DNA from: an uncultured Clostridia bacterium
GTDB lineage: Bacteria > Bacillota_A > Clostridia > TANB77 > CAG-508
Direction of reading: 5' to 3'
Length of the DNA stretch: 57,935 nucleotides
Assembly: GCA_944392525.1 (NCBI GenBank)
Contig: CALXXB010000003.1
Location: 1 to 57,935, forward strand
Below the pieces are notes generated by a model. That model was not told where the DNA came from and did not search any database. It saw nothing but the letters and a program-made list of their open reading frames with translations. A program made the translations under genes and the position numbers. Positions 34,214 to 41,945 of the stretch are shown piece by piece. Every line of letters starts with the position of its first letter. Within the stretch, counting starts at the first letter, position 1.

Positions 34214-34654
34214 TTAGAACCAATCATCATACTTATAATTGTTATAATGATAATTATAATTGTAATTATGGTCTTCATATTCATCTATTATGCTTTGTAT
34301 TCCTGAATATGTTCCAATACCTACTACAAAGAAAATAAATACGTAAAGTATAATCATCAATATAAATCCTACAGCTCCTGTTGAAATACCTGCAATTGCC
34401 ATTCCCCTCTTGCTAGATTTTAATGATAAAATACCAAATACTACCGCTAATATTGCACAAGGTATAGATATATACCATAAACAGAATAGCACTAATGCAA
34501 CAATACCAAGTACCATTGCTGCAATTGCTAACCCTTTTCTGTCTTTTTGTGGTTCTTTAGCAGTTGTTTGTGCTTCCACTTTTTTAGGTTCTTCTTTAAC
34601 TATGTTTTCTATAACATCTTGCTTAATTTCTTCTTTGTTTTCATTATCTTCCAT
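34214..34654 (-). CDS. DUF4190-type membrane protein
   Basis: 146 residues using ATG 34654-34652, set by GGAGGAGATAGT; a start six codons earlier is in frame but overlaps this site. A charged head with many Glu/Lys (about 1-42) precedes two hydrophobic hairpins (GLAIAAMVLGIVALVLFCLW, ISIPCAILAVVFGILSLKSS, then MAIAGISTGAVGFILMIIL), which is the DUF4190 arrangement. The C-terminus is unusual: about 20 residues made almost only of Tyr, Asn, His and Asp (NYNYNYHYNNYKYDDWF). It resembles the C-terminal half of the protein at 30661-31386. Function unknown. Confidence 0.75.
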   Translation of the reverse strand: MEDNENKEEIKQDVIENIVKEEPKKVEAQTTAKEPQKDRKGLAIAAMVLGIVALVLFCLWYISIPCAILAVVFGILSLKSSKRGMAIAGISTGAVGFILMIILYVFIFFVVGIGTYSGIQSIIDEYEDHNYNYNYHYNNYKYDDWF

Positions 34655-34813
34655 ACTATCTCCTCCAATCATAATTTTATTATACTATATTTATGACATT
34701 TTTACAATATTTATATATATAAAAATATGACAAAATTTGTCAAACTTCTATATTTTCACTCATATTATATATAAACAGCATATATGTTGTTTATTTAGAA
34801 AGGAATGAGAACT

Positions 34814-35296
34814 ATGGAAAAAGAAGATTGTAAAAAACCTTATTGCCCAATTTTAGATGTAGATGGTGTTATATCAGGTGGTAAACAATTTGATTTAGAT
34901 ATAACTTTACCAGAAGACAACCGTGATGTTATATATGGTGTTGTTAAAGACTGTTTTAAGGAGCCTGTTGATAATGCTGTTATAAAATTAGTTGAAATAG
35001 TTTGTGAAGATGGAAAAGAAGAAAGAAGACCAATAGGCCATACTTTCACAGATGAAGAAGGAGAATTTGTATTTGGTCCTTTATGTCCAGGTAAAGAATA
35101 TGCTATTCAAATATGGGTTAATAACACAAAGAAAATAAAAATATGCGCTAAATGTCATCATGAAGGAAAATGTTTAAAAGGTGAAAAACACGATAAATGT
35201 GATTGTTTTATCGATGATAGAAAAGAAAAATGCCCTTGTAAAAAAGAAAAAGAAACATTTTTAAAAGAAGAAGATTTTAAAGATTTAAACTTTTAA
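34814..35296 (+). CDS. Cna-B/carboxypeptidase-regulatory-like protein with Cys-rich tail
   Basis: 160 residues using ATG 34814, 9 nt after AAAGGA; an ATG at 34805 is too close to that site. Residues about 35-115 form a transthyretin-like fold: DVIYGVVKDCFKEPVDNAVI, ERRPIGHTFTDEEGEFVFGP and LCPGKEYAIQIWVN. The tail has eight or more Cys in CxxC-like pairs (CAKCHHEGKC, CDCF, CPCKK), suggestive of a metal site or cross-linking. No signal peptide is present, which is unlike secreted Cna-B proteins but seen in spore-associated ones in Clostridia. It stands alone on the plus strand. Confidence 0.75.
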   Translation: MEKEDCKKPYCPILDVDGVISGGKQFDLDITLPEDNRDVIYGVVKDCFKEPVDNAVIKLVEIVCEDGKEERRPIGHTFTDEEGEFVFGPLCPGKEYAIQIWVNNTKKIKICAKCHHEGKCLKGEKHDKCDCFIDDRKEKCPCKKEKETFLKEEDFKDLNF

Positions 35297-35302
35297 TTTT
35301 AT

Positions 35303-35510
35303 TTGACAAGAAAACTTTTTTATAATAAAATAGCTTTTAGGTTGCAAAATTGCAACCATTGCTTAGCCGATTAATGGAGAATCTAATTAGCTCCTCTCCT
35401 CTATGTACTTACTTTACGTATAGCTGGTTAATTCTCCTTTATCGGATACCTGAAAGTAAATTCACTTTTGGGTATTGGAGGTACTATGGCGAAAGTACCT
35501 CCTTCTTTTT
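35303..35510 (+). ncRNA. Candidate trans-acting small RNA with own promoter and terminator
   Basis: TTGACA (35303-35308), 17 bp, TAAAAT (35326-35331) predict an RNA from about 35339 to 35510 (172 nt). Structure by hand: a perfect 5' hairpin GGTTGCAA-AA-TTGCAACC (35340-35357); a long rod closed by CCGAT/ATCGG and GGAGAAT/ATTCTCC (about 35368-35444); ATACC/GGGTAT hairpin (35446-35475); and a terminator GGAGGTACT/AGTACCTCC (35477-35502) then TTCTTTTT. Within the rod the segment CTCCTCTCCTC appears unpaired. No ORF of size is contained. It matches no RNA I recognise: the plan differs from 6S, SRP, tmRNA and T-boxes. Confidence 0.7.
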
Positions 35511-35649
35511 ATATAATCCCCATTTTTTTAGCCATTTTCTTTCCTTGTTTCATTACATTTTTTTTATTCATTTTATTACTTTCAGCATACATCATAACTA
35601 AACCAGTTGTAATTAGTCCACCTATCATAACACCTTTAATAAATTTCAT
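35509..35649 (-). CDS. Small YtxH-like protein (46 aa)
   Basis: ATG 35649-35647 follows AAAGAGAGGTGAATTTT. The protein begins MKFIKGVMIGGLITTGLVMM, one short hydrophobic helix, followed by a very basic, Lys/Met-rich tail. This glycine-containing hydrophobic start and basic tail resemble YtxH-type small envelope proteins. Its stop codon touches the small RNA terminator on the other strand, so the two transcripts converge. Just upstream on its strand lies the TSUP pair, which may share its transcript. Function unknown. Confidence 0.7.
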   Translation of the reverse strand: MKFIKGVMIGGLITTGLVMMYAESNKMNKKNVMKQGKKMAKKMGII

Positions 35650-35674
35650 AAAATTCACCTCTCTTTTTTATTTA

Positions 35675-36052
35675 TTATTCTTTATTTTTTACTTTTTTAT
35701 ACTGTTTTGTTATGGAATATATTTCATTTATTGCAATTAAAGCAAGAAAAATTCCAAAACATTTCTTTAAAATATTTACATCCATATGAATTGCTAAATT
35801 TGCTCCAACAATCGCTCCAAATATTCCAAATACTGAAATTATAATTCCAGTCTTTATATCCAAATTTTTATTTTTTAAATTAACAATAATTGCAATTATA
35901 GACGTTGGTACAAAAAATAATAAATTTGTAGCCTGAGCTACTCTTTGTTCCACTCCCATAACAAATGTAAGAAGAAATATAAGTATTGTTCCTCCTCCCA
36001 TACCAGTTCCTGAGACAATTCCAGAAACAACTCCTATTAGTACTTCAAACAT
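35675..36052 (-). CDS. TauE/SafE-family (TSUP) half-transporter, second of pair
   Basis: 125 residues, four hydrophobic helices. It opens VLIGVVSGIVSGTGMGGGTI, then FLLTFVMGVEQRVAQATNLL and GIFGAIVGANLAIHMDVNIL, the repeated unit of TSUP proteins, which usually number about 250 residues with two such units. Here each unit is a separate gene; the partner lies 16 bp upstream. The two units face the membrane in opposite senses in fused homologues, so a heterodimer is expected. Transport of sulfite or organosulfonates is known for the family, but the substrate here is unknown. Confidence 0.82.
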   Translation of the reverse strand: MFEVLIGVVSGIVSGTGMGGGTILIFLLTFVMGVEQRVAQATNLLFFVPTSIIAIIVNLKNKNLDIKTGIIISVFGIFGAIVGANLAIHMDVNILKKCFGIFLALIAINEIYSITKQYKKVKNKE

Positions 36053-36068
36053 AATAATCTTCCTTTAT

Positions 36069-36416
36069 TTAACTTGTTATCATTCTAAAAGACACATAAA
36101 CTAAGAAAACCGTAAATGCAATTTTCAATACTTTTTCTGGTAATTTTTTTAATAATTTGGCGCCAAAATATCCACCAATAGTTCCTCCAATAGCACAAAG
36201 TAAAGCAGTATTCCAATTAATATAATTTCCTTGATAGTAAAAAATACTACTTGTTATTACCATTGGTAAAATGCAAAAAACTGATGTACCTCTAGCTTTA
36301 GTATCTTCCATATTTAATAAATGAATAAAAGCAGGAACTATTATCATTCCACCACCAGTTGAAAATAGCCCACTTATAATTCCTGCAATTACACCAATTA
36401 ATCCTTTTTTTAACAT
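36069..36416 (-). CDS. TauE/SafE-family (TSUP) half-transporter, first of pair
   Basis: 115 residues, four helices: KGLIGVIAGIISGLFSTGGG, then FIHLLNMEDTKARGTSVFCI and AIGGTIGGYFGAKLLKKLPE, a single TSUP half. It precedes its sister gene by 16 bp. The start codon lies four bases from a perfect 10-bp hairpin whose 3' arm supplies the only AGG for a ribosome site. Similar half-size pairs exist in other Clostridia, so this is a known split form rather than a frameshift; the gap contains stop codons in all relevant readings. Confidence 0.82.
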   Translation of the reverse strand: MLKKGLIGVIAGIISGLFSTGGGMIIVPAFIHLLNMEDTKARGTSVFCILPMVITSSIFYYQGNYINWNTALLCAIGGTIGGYFGAKLLKKLPEKVLKIAFTVFLVYVSFRMITS

Positions 36417-36444
36417 AATAAAAACCTACTTTATAGTAGGTTTT
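36417..36444 (-). terminator. rarA terminator abutting the TSUP start codon
   Basis: Minus strand: AAAACCTACT-ATAA-AGTAGGTTTT then TTATTATG, where the final ATG is the TSUP start. Hairpin, T tract and ribosome site overlap. Confidence 0.75.
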
Positions 36445-36474
36445 CCAATTTTTATTTTTTTATTAATTTTTATT

Positions 36475-37767
36475 TTATTTTTCTTCTTTTTTTACTTTTC
36501 TTGGACTCTTTATTTGTTTTTCTATTTTTTCTGGTATATCACTATCATCATAATATTTAGTTCCAACCATCTTATCTGGAAGATACTGTTGCTCTACATA
36601 GTGTCCTGGATAATCATGTGGATATTTATAACCTTCATGATATCCTAAATTTTTCATACCTTCTATCGGCGCATTCCTAATATGCATTGGGACTTCTCCT
36701 GTATCTTTACTTCTTACATCTTCTAAAGCTTTATTTATCGCCATATATGATGCATTTGACTTTGGAGATGTCGCAACATATATTGCTGCTTCTGAAAGCA
36801 ATATCCTTGCTTCTGGCATTCCTATCATATGTACAGCTTGCATTGCACTATTAGCCACAACTAAAGCATTAGGATTTGCCATACCAACATCTTCAGACGC
36901 ACATATTGTAATCCTTCTTGCTAAAAACATTGGATCTTCTCCACCATTCAAAGCTCTAGCTAAATAAAATACTGCAGCATCTGGATCTGAACCTCTCATT
37001 GATTTTATAAAAGCACTTATATTATCATAGTGTTGTTCTCCATTTTTATCAAATACAGCTTTTCTTTCCTGTACGCTATTTTTTATTATATCATCTGTTA
37101 AATGGATATATCCATCTTCGCTCATCGCAGTAGTTAATGTAGCAACTTCTAAGCCATTTAGAGCTGTTCTTACATCTCCATTACTTATGCTTGCTAATTT
37201 TCTTAACGTCTCATCTTCTATTTTTATATTATATTCTCCAAGTCCCTCTTTTTTTACTAGTGCATTTTTTAATATTTGATATATATTTTCTTCTGTTAGT
37301 GGATTTAATTTAATTACCATTGACCTTGAAATCAAAGCCTTGTTTACTTCAAAATAAGGATTTTCAGTTGTTGCTCCAATCAAAATAATTGTTCCATTTT
37401 CTACATAAGGAAGAAGAGCATCTTGTTGTAATTTATTAAATCTATGAATCTCATCAATAAATAATATACTCTTTCCTGCTGGGTTTAGCATAAAATTTTT
37501 AGTTTCTTCAATTACTCTTTTAATATCTGCAACTCCTGCTGTTACTGCATTTATTTTATAAAACTTGTATTTAGTCGTTTCACTAATAACTCTTGCAAGT
37601 GATGTCTTTCCACATCCTGGAGGTCCAAATAATATGATACTTGATAATCTATCTGCTTTTATTGTCCTATACAATACTTTATCTTTTGCAAGTACATGCT
37701 CTTGTCCTACGTAATCATCTAAAGTTTTTGGTCTCATACGAAAAGCTAAAGGCTCGTTTGTATCCAT
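36475..37767 (-). CDS. rarA: Replication-associated recombination protein A (RarA/MgsA)
   Basis: AAA+ ATPase acting at stalled replication forks, related to clamp loaders. 430 residues: Walker A LFGPPGCGKTSLARVI (about 45-60), Walker B ILFIDEIHRFNK, sensor LIGATTENPYFEV, then the tetramerisation domain with MRGSDPDAAVFYLARALNGG and EDVGMANPNALV. The lysine-rich tail is disordered-looking. It lies 23 bp downstream of ruvA on the same strand, giving a recombination/repair unit. The terminator after it separates it from the TSUP pair. Confidence 0.94.
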   Translation of the reverse strand: MDTNEPLAFRMRPKTLDDYVGQEHVLAKDKVLYRTIKADRLSSIILFGPPGCGKTSLARVISETTKYKFYKINAVTAGVADIKRVIEETKNFMLNPAGKSILFIDEIHRFNKLQQDALLPYVENGTIILIGATTENPYFEVNKALISRSMVIKLNPLTEENIYQILKNALVKKEGLGEYNIKIEDETLRKLASISNGDVRTALNGLEVATLTTAMSEDGYIHLTDDIIKNSVQERKAVFDKNGEQHYDNISAFIKSMRGSDPDAAVFYLARALNGGEDPMFLARRITICASEDVGMANPNALVVANSAMQAVHMIGMPEARILLSEAAIYVATSPKSNASYMAINKALEDVRSKDTGEVPMHIRNAPIEGMKNLGYHEGYKYPHDYPGHYVEQQYLPDKMVGTKYYDDSDIPEKIEKQIKSPRKVKKEEK

Positions 37768-37790
37768 TACTCTCCCTCCTTAAATTTCAT

Positions 37791-38420
37791 TTACCTACTT
37801 AATAAACTTAATCCTTTTTTAATTAACTCTTCTGTTGATAGTTCTTTATAATCTAGCTTTTCAAATACTTTCTCTACTTCTTTTTTATTGTATCCAAGTA
37901 CTTGAAGTGCTGCCATTGCCTCATTTATTTTTTCTCTTATTTCTATTGCTTCATTAAACTTATTGTCATCTTTTTGCTTTTTATCAATTTGTTCTTTTAT
38001 TGCTTCTACTTCTTGGTCTTTCTTTATCTTATCTTTTAATTCCAAAATAATTCTCTTAGCTGATTTTGGTCCTATTCCTGGTATAGAAGTTAGTGCTTTT
38101 ACATCTTCTGATACAACAGCTAAAGCAAATTCTGACGGAGTACATGTTGCGAGCATCGTTAGAGCTGTTCTTGCTCCTACTCCACTTACTCCTAATAATA
38201 ATTCAAACATTTTTAGTTCTTCTAATGTATTAAATCCAAATATACTAATATCATCTTCTCTTACTCTATAGTAAGTATGAACTTTTACTGTATCTCCAAT
38301 ATTTCCTACATTTTCAATTCCCGCTTCTGACATAAATACCTTGTAACCAAGTCCACCTACATCTATTACAACATATCCTGTCATCTTCATTTCTAATTTT
38401 CCTTTAATATATGCTAACAT
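37791..38420 (-). CDS. ruvA: Holliday junction branch-migration protein RuvA
   Basis: Binds four-way DNA junctions and positions the RuvB motor. 209 residues with the three expected parts: OB fold (MLAYIKGKLEMKMTGYVVID, then VHTYYRVREDDISIFGF), tandem helix-hairpin-helix (GVGARTALTMLATCT and SIPGIGPKSAKRIILELKDK), and the C-terminal RuvB-contact domain (AALQVLGYNKKEVEKVFEKL). ruvB is not in the window; instead rarA is downstream, which is an unusual but seen neighbour. The start follows ATTACATTT-distant AGAGAGAATGTAA. Confidence 0.95.
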   Translation of the reverse strand: MLAYIKGKLEMKMTGYVVIDVGGLGYKVFMSEAGIENVGNIGDTVKVHTYYRVREDDISIFGFNTLEELKMFELLLGVSGVGARTALTMLATCTPSEFALAVVSEDVKALTSIPGIGPKSAKRIILELKDKIKKDQEVEAIKEQIDKKQKDDNKFNEAIEIREKINEAMAALQVLGYNKKEVEKVFEKLDYKELSTEELIKKGLSLLSR

Positions 38421-38448
38421 TTACATTCTCTCTTTCTTAATTACTTTC

Positions 38449-39003
38449 CTATGTATCATAAAAATAAGTTGCTTCTAAATCTGCCTCATGTGTTAATAAT
38501 GCTATTGGATATTTCGTATAACTTGCTCCAATTGCATTATAATTTTCTTTAGGTTCTGTATAACCCATATGCCATCTAATTGCATATTTTTCTTCTGGAG
38601 TTAATTTCATATACTCTGTTATCATCATAACAGATTTTTCTCCATGTCCATATGGTATAGTATCATCTATTGTGTAGTAAGGAACCTTTTCCCATACACC
38701 TAATGCATTTTTTGCATTTCTATAATCAACTTTATAGAAATTAGTTTTACATATATCATGTAATAAACCAATTATTATTATAGATTCTTCTTGTATATCT
38801 ATATCCATTATACAATGTTCCACTTTATGTTTTAATATTTCATAAACTTTTAAACTATGTTCTACTAGACCTCCTTCATGGTTTCCATGAAATCTAGTAC
38901 TCGCTGGAGCTATAAAAAAATCTGATTTTTCTAAAAAATTTATTACATCTTCTATTCCATCTCTTTTTACTTGTCTAAGTAAATTTAAAAATTCTTCCTT
39001 CAT
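38449..39003 (-). CDS. HD-domain hydrolase (YhaM-like HD region)
   Basis: 184 residues forming a single HD domain. Metal ligands visible are HEGGLVEHSLKVYEI, GLLHDICKTNFYKVD and the later HGEKSVMMI and HEADLEATY. The order H..HD..H..D fits the superfamily, and local sequence resembles the C-terminal part of the exonuclease YhaM, which carries an OB fold that is missing here. Expected chemistry is phosphodiester or phosphomonoester hydrolysis; the substrate is open. It directly precedes ruvA (28 bp), so shared transcription with ruvA and rarA is likely. Confidence 0.78.
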   Translation of the reverse strand: MKEEFLNLLRQVKRDGIEDVINFLEKSDFFIAPASTRFHGNHEGGLVEHSLKVYEILKHKVEHCIMDIDIQEESIIIIGLLHDICKTNFYKVDYRNAKNALGVWEKVPYYTIDDTIPYGHGEKSVMMITEYMKLTPEEKYAIRWHMGYTEPKENYNAIGASYTKYPIALLTHEADLEATYFYDT

Positions 39004-39068
39004 CTTATCACCCCATATTTTAATATTCCTAACTTTGCTAATTATATATATTTAATCCTTAAAAGTCA

Positions 39069-39101
39069 ATAGACATACAAAACAAATTTTTGCATGTCTA
39101 T
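39069..39101 (-). terminator. Hairpin after the tandem C-H-D paralogue genes
   Basis: ATAGACAT/ATGTCTAT stem extended by inner CAAAA/TTTTG pairs; the following T tract is short (TTGACTTTTAA). Probably a modest terminator. Confidence 0.6.
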
Positions 39102-39102
39102 T

Positions 39103-40107
39103 TTATCTTTCAAATCCCATATCTTCTCTTAATTCTTTTCCTATTTTTGCTTGTTTTATATATTTCTTTATTTTTCTTCCACCTCTTGAAAACTGTGAAT
39201 TTCCAAAATGCAAACCTTCCTCTTGTAGCTCTCCTAATGTGTCTAAGTCACAAACAAGCATCCTACCATACTTGGTTGAATATAAATATGGTACTAAATT
39301 TCTATAATTCCCTGTATCTGCAAAAAAACAAAATGTAGAATATTTAGGCTCTCTATTTTTGTCTAGAACATAACATGGAAACCTATATACTTCTTGAAAT
39401 CTTTTTTGATCTAATAATTGAGCTACAGTTTCTTTGTAATATATATAAGCCTCTGAAACATCTATTCCTTCAATTCCTTTGTAAACCTCTTCACTTCCTA
39501 CTATATTTGCTAATGCATCTTTTGCTGACAAGAACCTTATCTTTCCTCTTATATCTTTAACTTTGTTATTCCTATAGTCTTTACTATCAAATATGTATCC
39601 CACATCCATTAAATAACTAGTTAATGTATTATCATCTAAAAAGTCTTCTTTTCCTATTGCTTTGAAACATTCTAGTTTTCTTTTAGTTCGTACATTATAT
39701 AAATCTAATTGTAAATCTGCAAGTATTCTTCTTCCACTCTTAAGTGTAATAACATTATCCAAGTGTACATCAGGTGGCTCTCCTCTTCTTGTTTCACATT
39801 GGATTCCTAGTGTATTTAATATCCTTTTGTATAAATTTGCTATTGATATACATATAAGTTTTCTTTTTCCTGCTAATTTATTTATATCCTTACTATCTTT
39901 TCTTGATTGCTGTACTATCCTGTATGCTATTTTTCCATTAGCCCAATAAATTCTTTCATCTACAGATTTTAATTTTCCTAGTTCTGTATAAACATACAAG
40001 GCCAATTTTATCTCAACTTCTTCTTGTGTTCCTGTATATACGCTCTTTGGTATTCCATCTATTATTTTGTCCATCATTTCTTTTGCTGTCATATTATCTT
40101 GATTCAT
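39103..40107 (-). CDS. Transglutaminase-like protein, tandem copy B
   Basis: 334 residues from ATG 40107 (a GTG two codons earlier is possible). Uncharacterised. It aligns along its length with the next gene upstream. Conserved between both: a helical start with ALYVYTELGKLKSVDERIYW; KRKLICISIANLYKRILNTL with a Cys; VHLDNVITLKSGRRILADLQ with His and Asp; and CDLDTLGELQEEGLHFG at the end. A Cys-His-Asp order with the His in H.N and the Asp in AD.QLD is what transglutaminase-like/papain-fold proteins show. No signal peptide or membrane part. The reading frames overlap by about 14 bp. Confidence 0.65.
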   Translation of the reverse strand: MNQDNMTAKEMMDKIIDGIPKSVYTGTQEEVEIKLALYVYTELGKLKSVDERIYWANGKIAYRIVQQSRKDSKDINKLAGKRKLICISIANLYKRILNTLGIQCETRRGEPPDVHLDNVITLKSGRRILADLQLDLYNVRTKRKLECFKAIGKEDFLDDNTLTSYLMDVGYIFDSKDYRNNKVKDIRGKIRFLSAKDALANIVGSEEVYKGIEGIDVSEAYIYYKETVAQLLDQKRFQEVYRFPCYVLDKNREPKYSTFCFFADTGNYRNLVPYLYSTKYGRMLVCDLDTLGELQEEGLHFGNSQFSRGGRKIKKYIKQAKIGKELREDMGFER

Positions 40108-41086
40108 CTCCACTTTCTTTTTGTTTTCTTCTAAATGCTTTAATAACTTTTTTCAATCCTTTTACTGGTCCTTCCGCGTCATTTCTTCCTATTTTCAATC
40201 CTTCGTCCTCTAATTTTATTAAATTTTCTAAATCACATCCTAAAAGCCTACCTTCTCTTTTTGAATATAAATATGTTCTTATATCTCCTACCCCTTTTCT
40301 ATCAGTAGTATATATTCCAAATGTATAGTCAACTTTTTCTCCATCTTCTGCCTTTTTACTACACATAAACTGATAAATACGCTTCCCAAAATCATTTGGT
40401 AACAATGTTTTCAATGTTGAATAATAATATCTATAAGCCTCTACTTTTCCCATTGTATTTCCATCATAGATTTCTGGCGAATTTAAAATAACATCTACTG
40501 CTTCATCTATGCTTAAACCTTCTATTTTTTCTCTTACTTTCTCTACTTTTTCATCTCTGTAATCATCTTTACTATTTATATATCCTAACTCAATTAGCAT
40601 ATTAGTTAAATCCTCTGGATTTATAACATCATTAGTGTATTCATTTTCACAGCCAAAGTGATTTAAAGATAGTCCTGTTTGAACTCTATACATATCTAGT
40701 TGGGCATCGGCTATTATTTTTTTCCCATTTTTTAATTTTATCATATTTGTCATATGGTCAATAGTATTTCTTTCTGTCATTTCTGTAATAATTTCACTTT
40801 CTATTCCAAACTCAGCAAGTATTGCTTTATATAAATGTGTCATTGTTATGCAAAGGATTTTTCTCTTTCCTGCAATTTTATCAATATTACTACTATCTTC
40901 TACAGCTTCTTTTTCTGACTTTCTTACCAATTTACTATTTCCAAAGAAATAACGCTCATCAAAAGATTTCATTTTTCCAAGTTCTATATATATGTACAAT
41001 GCTGTTTTTATTTCTTTTTCTTCTTCTGTTCCTCCAAATTCTGGCATTTCTCTTTTTAATTTTTCTACTAATTCATTTTTTGTCAT
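40094..41086 (-). CDS. Transglutaminase-like protein, tandem copy A
   Basis: 330 residues. Paralogue of the following gene: ALYIYIELGKMKSFDERYFF, GKRKILCITMTHLYKAIL (Cys), IDHMTNMIKLKNGKKIIADA (His, Asp) and GCDLENLIKLEDEGLKIG. These positions keep the C-H-D set in both copies, which argues for a catalytic fold. The tail KESGDESR resembles the ESGDER end of the 913-residue protein at 31386, perhaps by chance. It lies first in a two-gene unit next to a G+C-rich unit. Substrate unknown; peptide or protein amide chemistry is a guess from fold. Confidence 0.65.
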   Translation of the reverse strand: MTKNELVEKLKREMPEFGGTEEEKEIKTALYIYIELGKMKSFDERYFFGNSKLVRKSEKEAVEDSSNIDKIAGKRKILCITMTHLYKAILAEFGIESEIITEMTERNTIDHMTNMIKLKNGKKIIADAQLDMYRVQTGLSLNHFGCENEYTNDVINPEDLTNMLIELGYINSKDDYRDEKVEKVREKIEGLSIDEAVDVILNSPEIYDGNTMGKVEAYRYYYSTLKTLLPNDFGKRIYQFMCSKKAEDGEKVDYTFGIYTTDRKGVGDIRTYLYSKREGRLLGCDLENLIKLEDEGLKIGRNDAEGPVKGLKKVIKAFRRKQKESGDESR

Positions 41087-41167
41087 AATATCATCCCTTG
41101 ACTTTTTATTTTTTTATTATTTTATCACATAATCAGTATTTTAACATCATTATTTTTACAAAATTAA

Positions 41168-41192
41168 CGAGAGCTCCATAGCGGAGCTCCCG
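41168..41192 (-). terminator. Terminator of the 41214-41855 gene
   Basis: Minus strand stem CGGGAGCTC/GAGCTCTCG with a 7-nt loop, then TTAATTTTG, 21 bp after the stop codon. The GAGCTC core matches the terminator at 6216. Confidence 0.75.
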
Positions 41193-41213
41193 AAAGACGT
41201 ACTTTAGTGAGAT

Positions 41214-41855
41214 TTAATCCCACAGGCCTCTTGCTCTCTCTCTCGGTCCATCATCTCTTACTCGAATGTTCAGAGATACAGCAACCAGAAGGCCGCAATC
41301 TTGGCTTCCGCCATATTCTTCACCGTCTTGACGATATAGGTCGCAAGTCCCAATCTTCCCATCGTCCATGTACCTCATGAGAAAATGGGTACGACTTTTG
41401 TCGTCGTTAGTGAAGGTAGGTGAAGGAAGCCAGAATCTGCCCTTTGGAATCTCTATAGATTCGAAGTCAGATTCTTCGGCGCATCTGATATTTGCTATCC
41501 CTTTCTGTGACAGTATCCGCCTAGGAATCATAGTGAATTCCTTCCAGTCAAACCAGCCGGCCCTGCCATAAAGTTCAAAGGGCTTCGTGATTATAGGAAT
41601 CACAAAAAGCGGATGCTTCTCACCGTTTCCGGGATCTTCCTCCATCTTTCCTGTATAAATCACAGGAATCTCATCCGGATAATCATCGCTTGTAAACGAC
41701 TGGTTCTTCCAGCCATTCACGACTTCTCTGCTAACGTATTCTCTACGTACTCCTTCCATCTTACCTGGATTTGGAATGGAGAACCCACTTTGAAGCTCTC
41801 CTACAGTTGCAACCCTCGGAATTTCCTTGAAGGTCGCAGTTTTCTTTGCGTCCAT
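41214..41855 (-). CDS. Uncharacterised protein, G+C-rich single-gene unit
   Basis: Not recognised. 213 residues, soluble, beta-rich look with many Pro, Gly and Arg. Segments such as PVIYTGKMEEDPGNGEKHPL, FVIPIITKPFELYGRAGWFD and KGRFWLPSPTFTNDDKSRTH, then CGLLVAVSLNIRVRDDG. No signal or membrane segment. Line 41221-41280 has 29 G+C of 60, and Arg uses CGN, CGA and AGA mixed, unlike neighbours. AGAAAGGACAAGA precedes the ATG. It shares layout (promoter, 5' hairpin, leader, terminator) but not obvious sequence similarity with the units at 5248 and 6257. Confidence 0.75.
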   Translation of the reverse strand: MDAKKTATFKEIPRVATVGELQSGFSIPNPGKMEGVRREYVSREVVNGWKNQSFTSDDYPDEIPVIYTGKMEEDPGNGEKHPLFVIPIITKPFELYGRAGWFDWKEFTMIPRRILSQKGIANIRCAEESDFESIEIPKGRFWLPSPTFTNDDKSRTHFLMRYMDDGKIGTCDLYRQDGEEYGGSQDCGLLVAVSLNIRVRDDGPRERARGLWD

Positions 41856-41888
41856 TCTTGTCCTTTCTCTAAAGTACCTCTACCTACC

Positions 41889-41942
41889 AGCCACAAAAGT
41901 GACTATGCCCTTTATTATACTCTATTTTATGTGAATTTTCAA
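41889..41942 (-). promoter_or_regulatory. Promoter and 5' hairpin of the 41214-41855 gene
   Basis: Minus strand: TTGAAA (41942-41937), 17 bp, TATAAT (41919-41914). RNA from about 41907 folds AGTCAC-TTTT-GTGGCT (41904-41889) near its 5' end. Leader about 52 nt. The -35 box abuts the ndvB stop codon. Confidence 0.75.
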
Positions 41943-41945
41943 GTA

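Noticed and set aside
35339..35510. 6S RNA or SRP RNA identity for the small RNA
   Set aside because: 6S RNA has pairing 5' and 3' ends and a central bubble; here the 5' end forms its own hairpin. The SRP GGAA-loop motif is missing.
31300..41086. Shared C-terminal ESGDER-type tail of the 913-aa and tandem C-H-D proteins as a sorting signal
   Set aside because: Only six to eight residues in two proteins, charged and common in this A-rich code; chance cannot be excluded.
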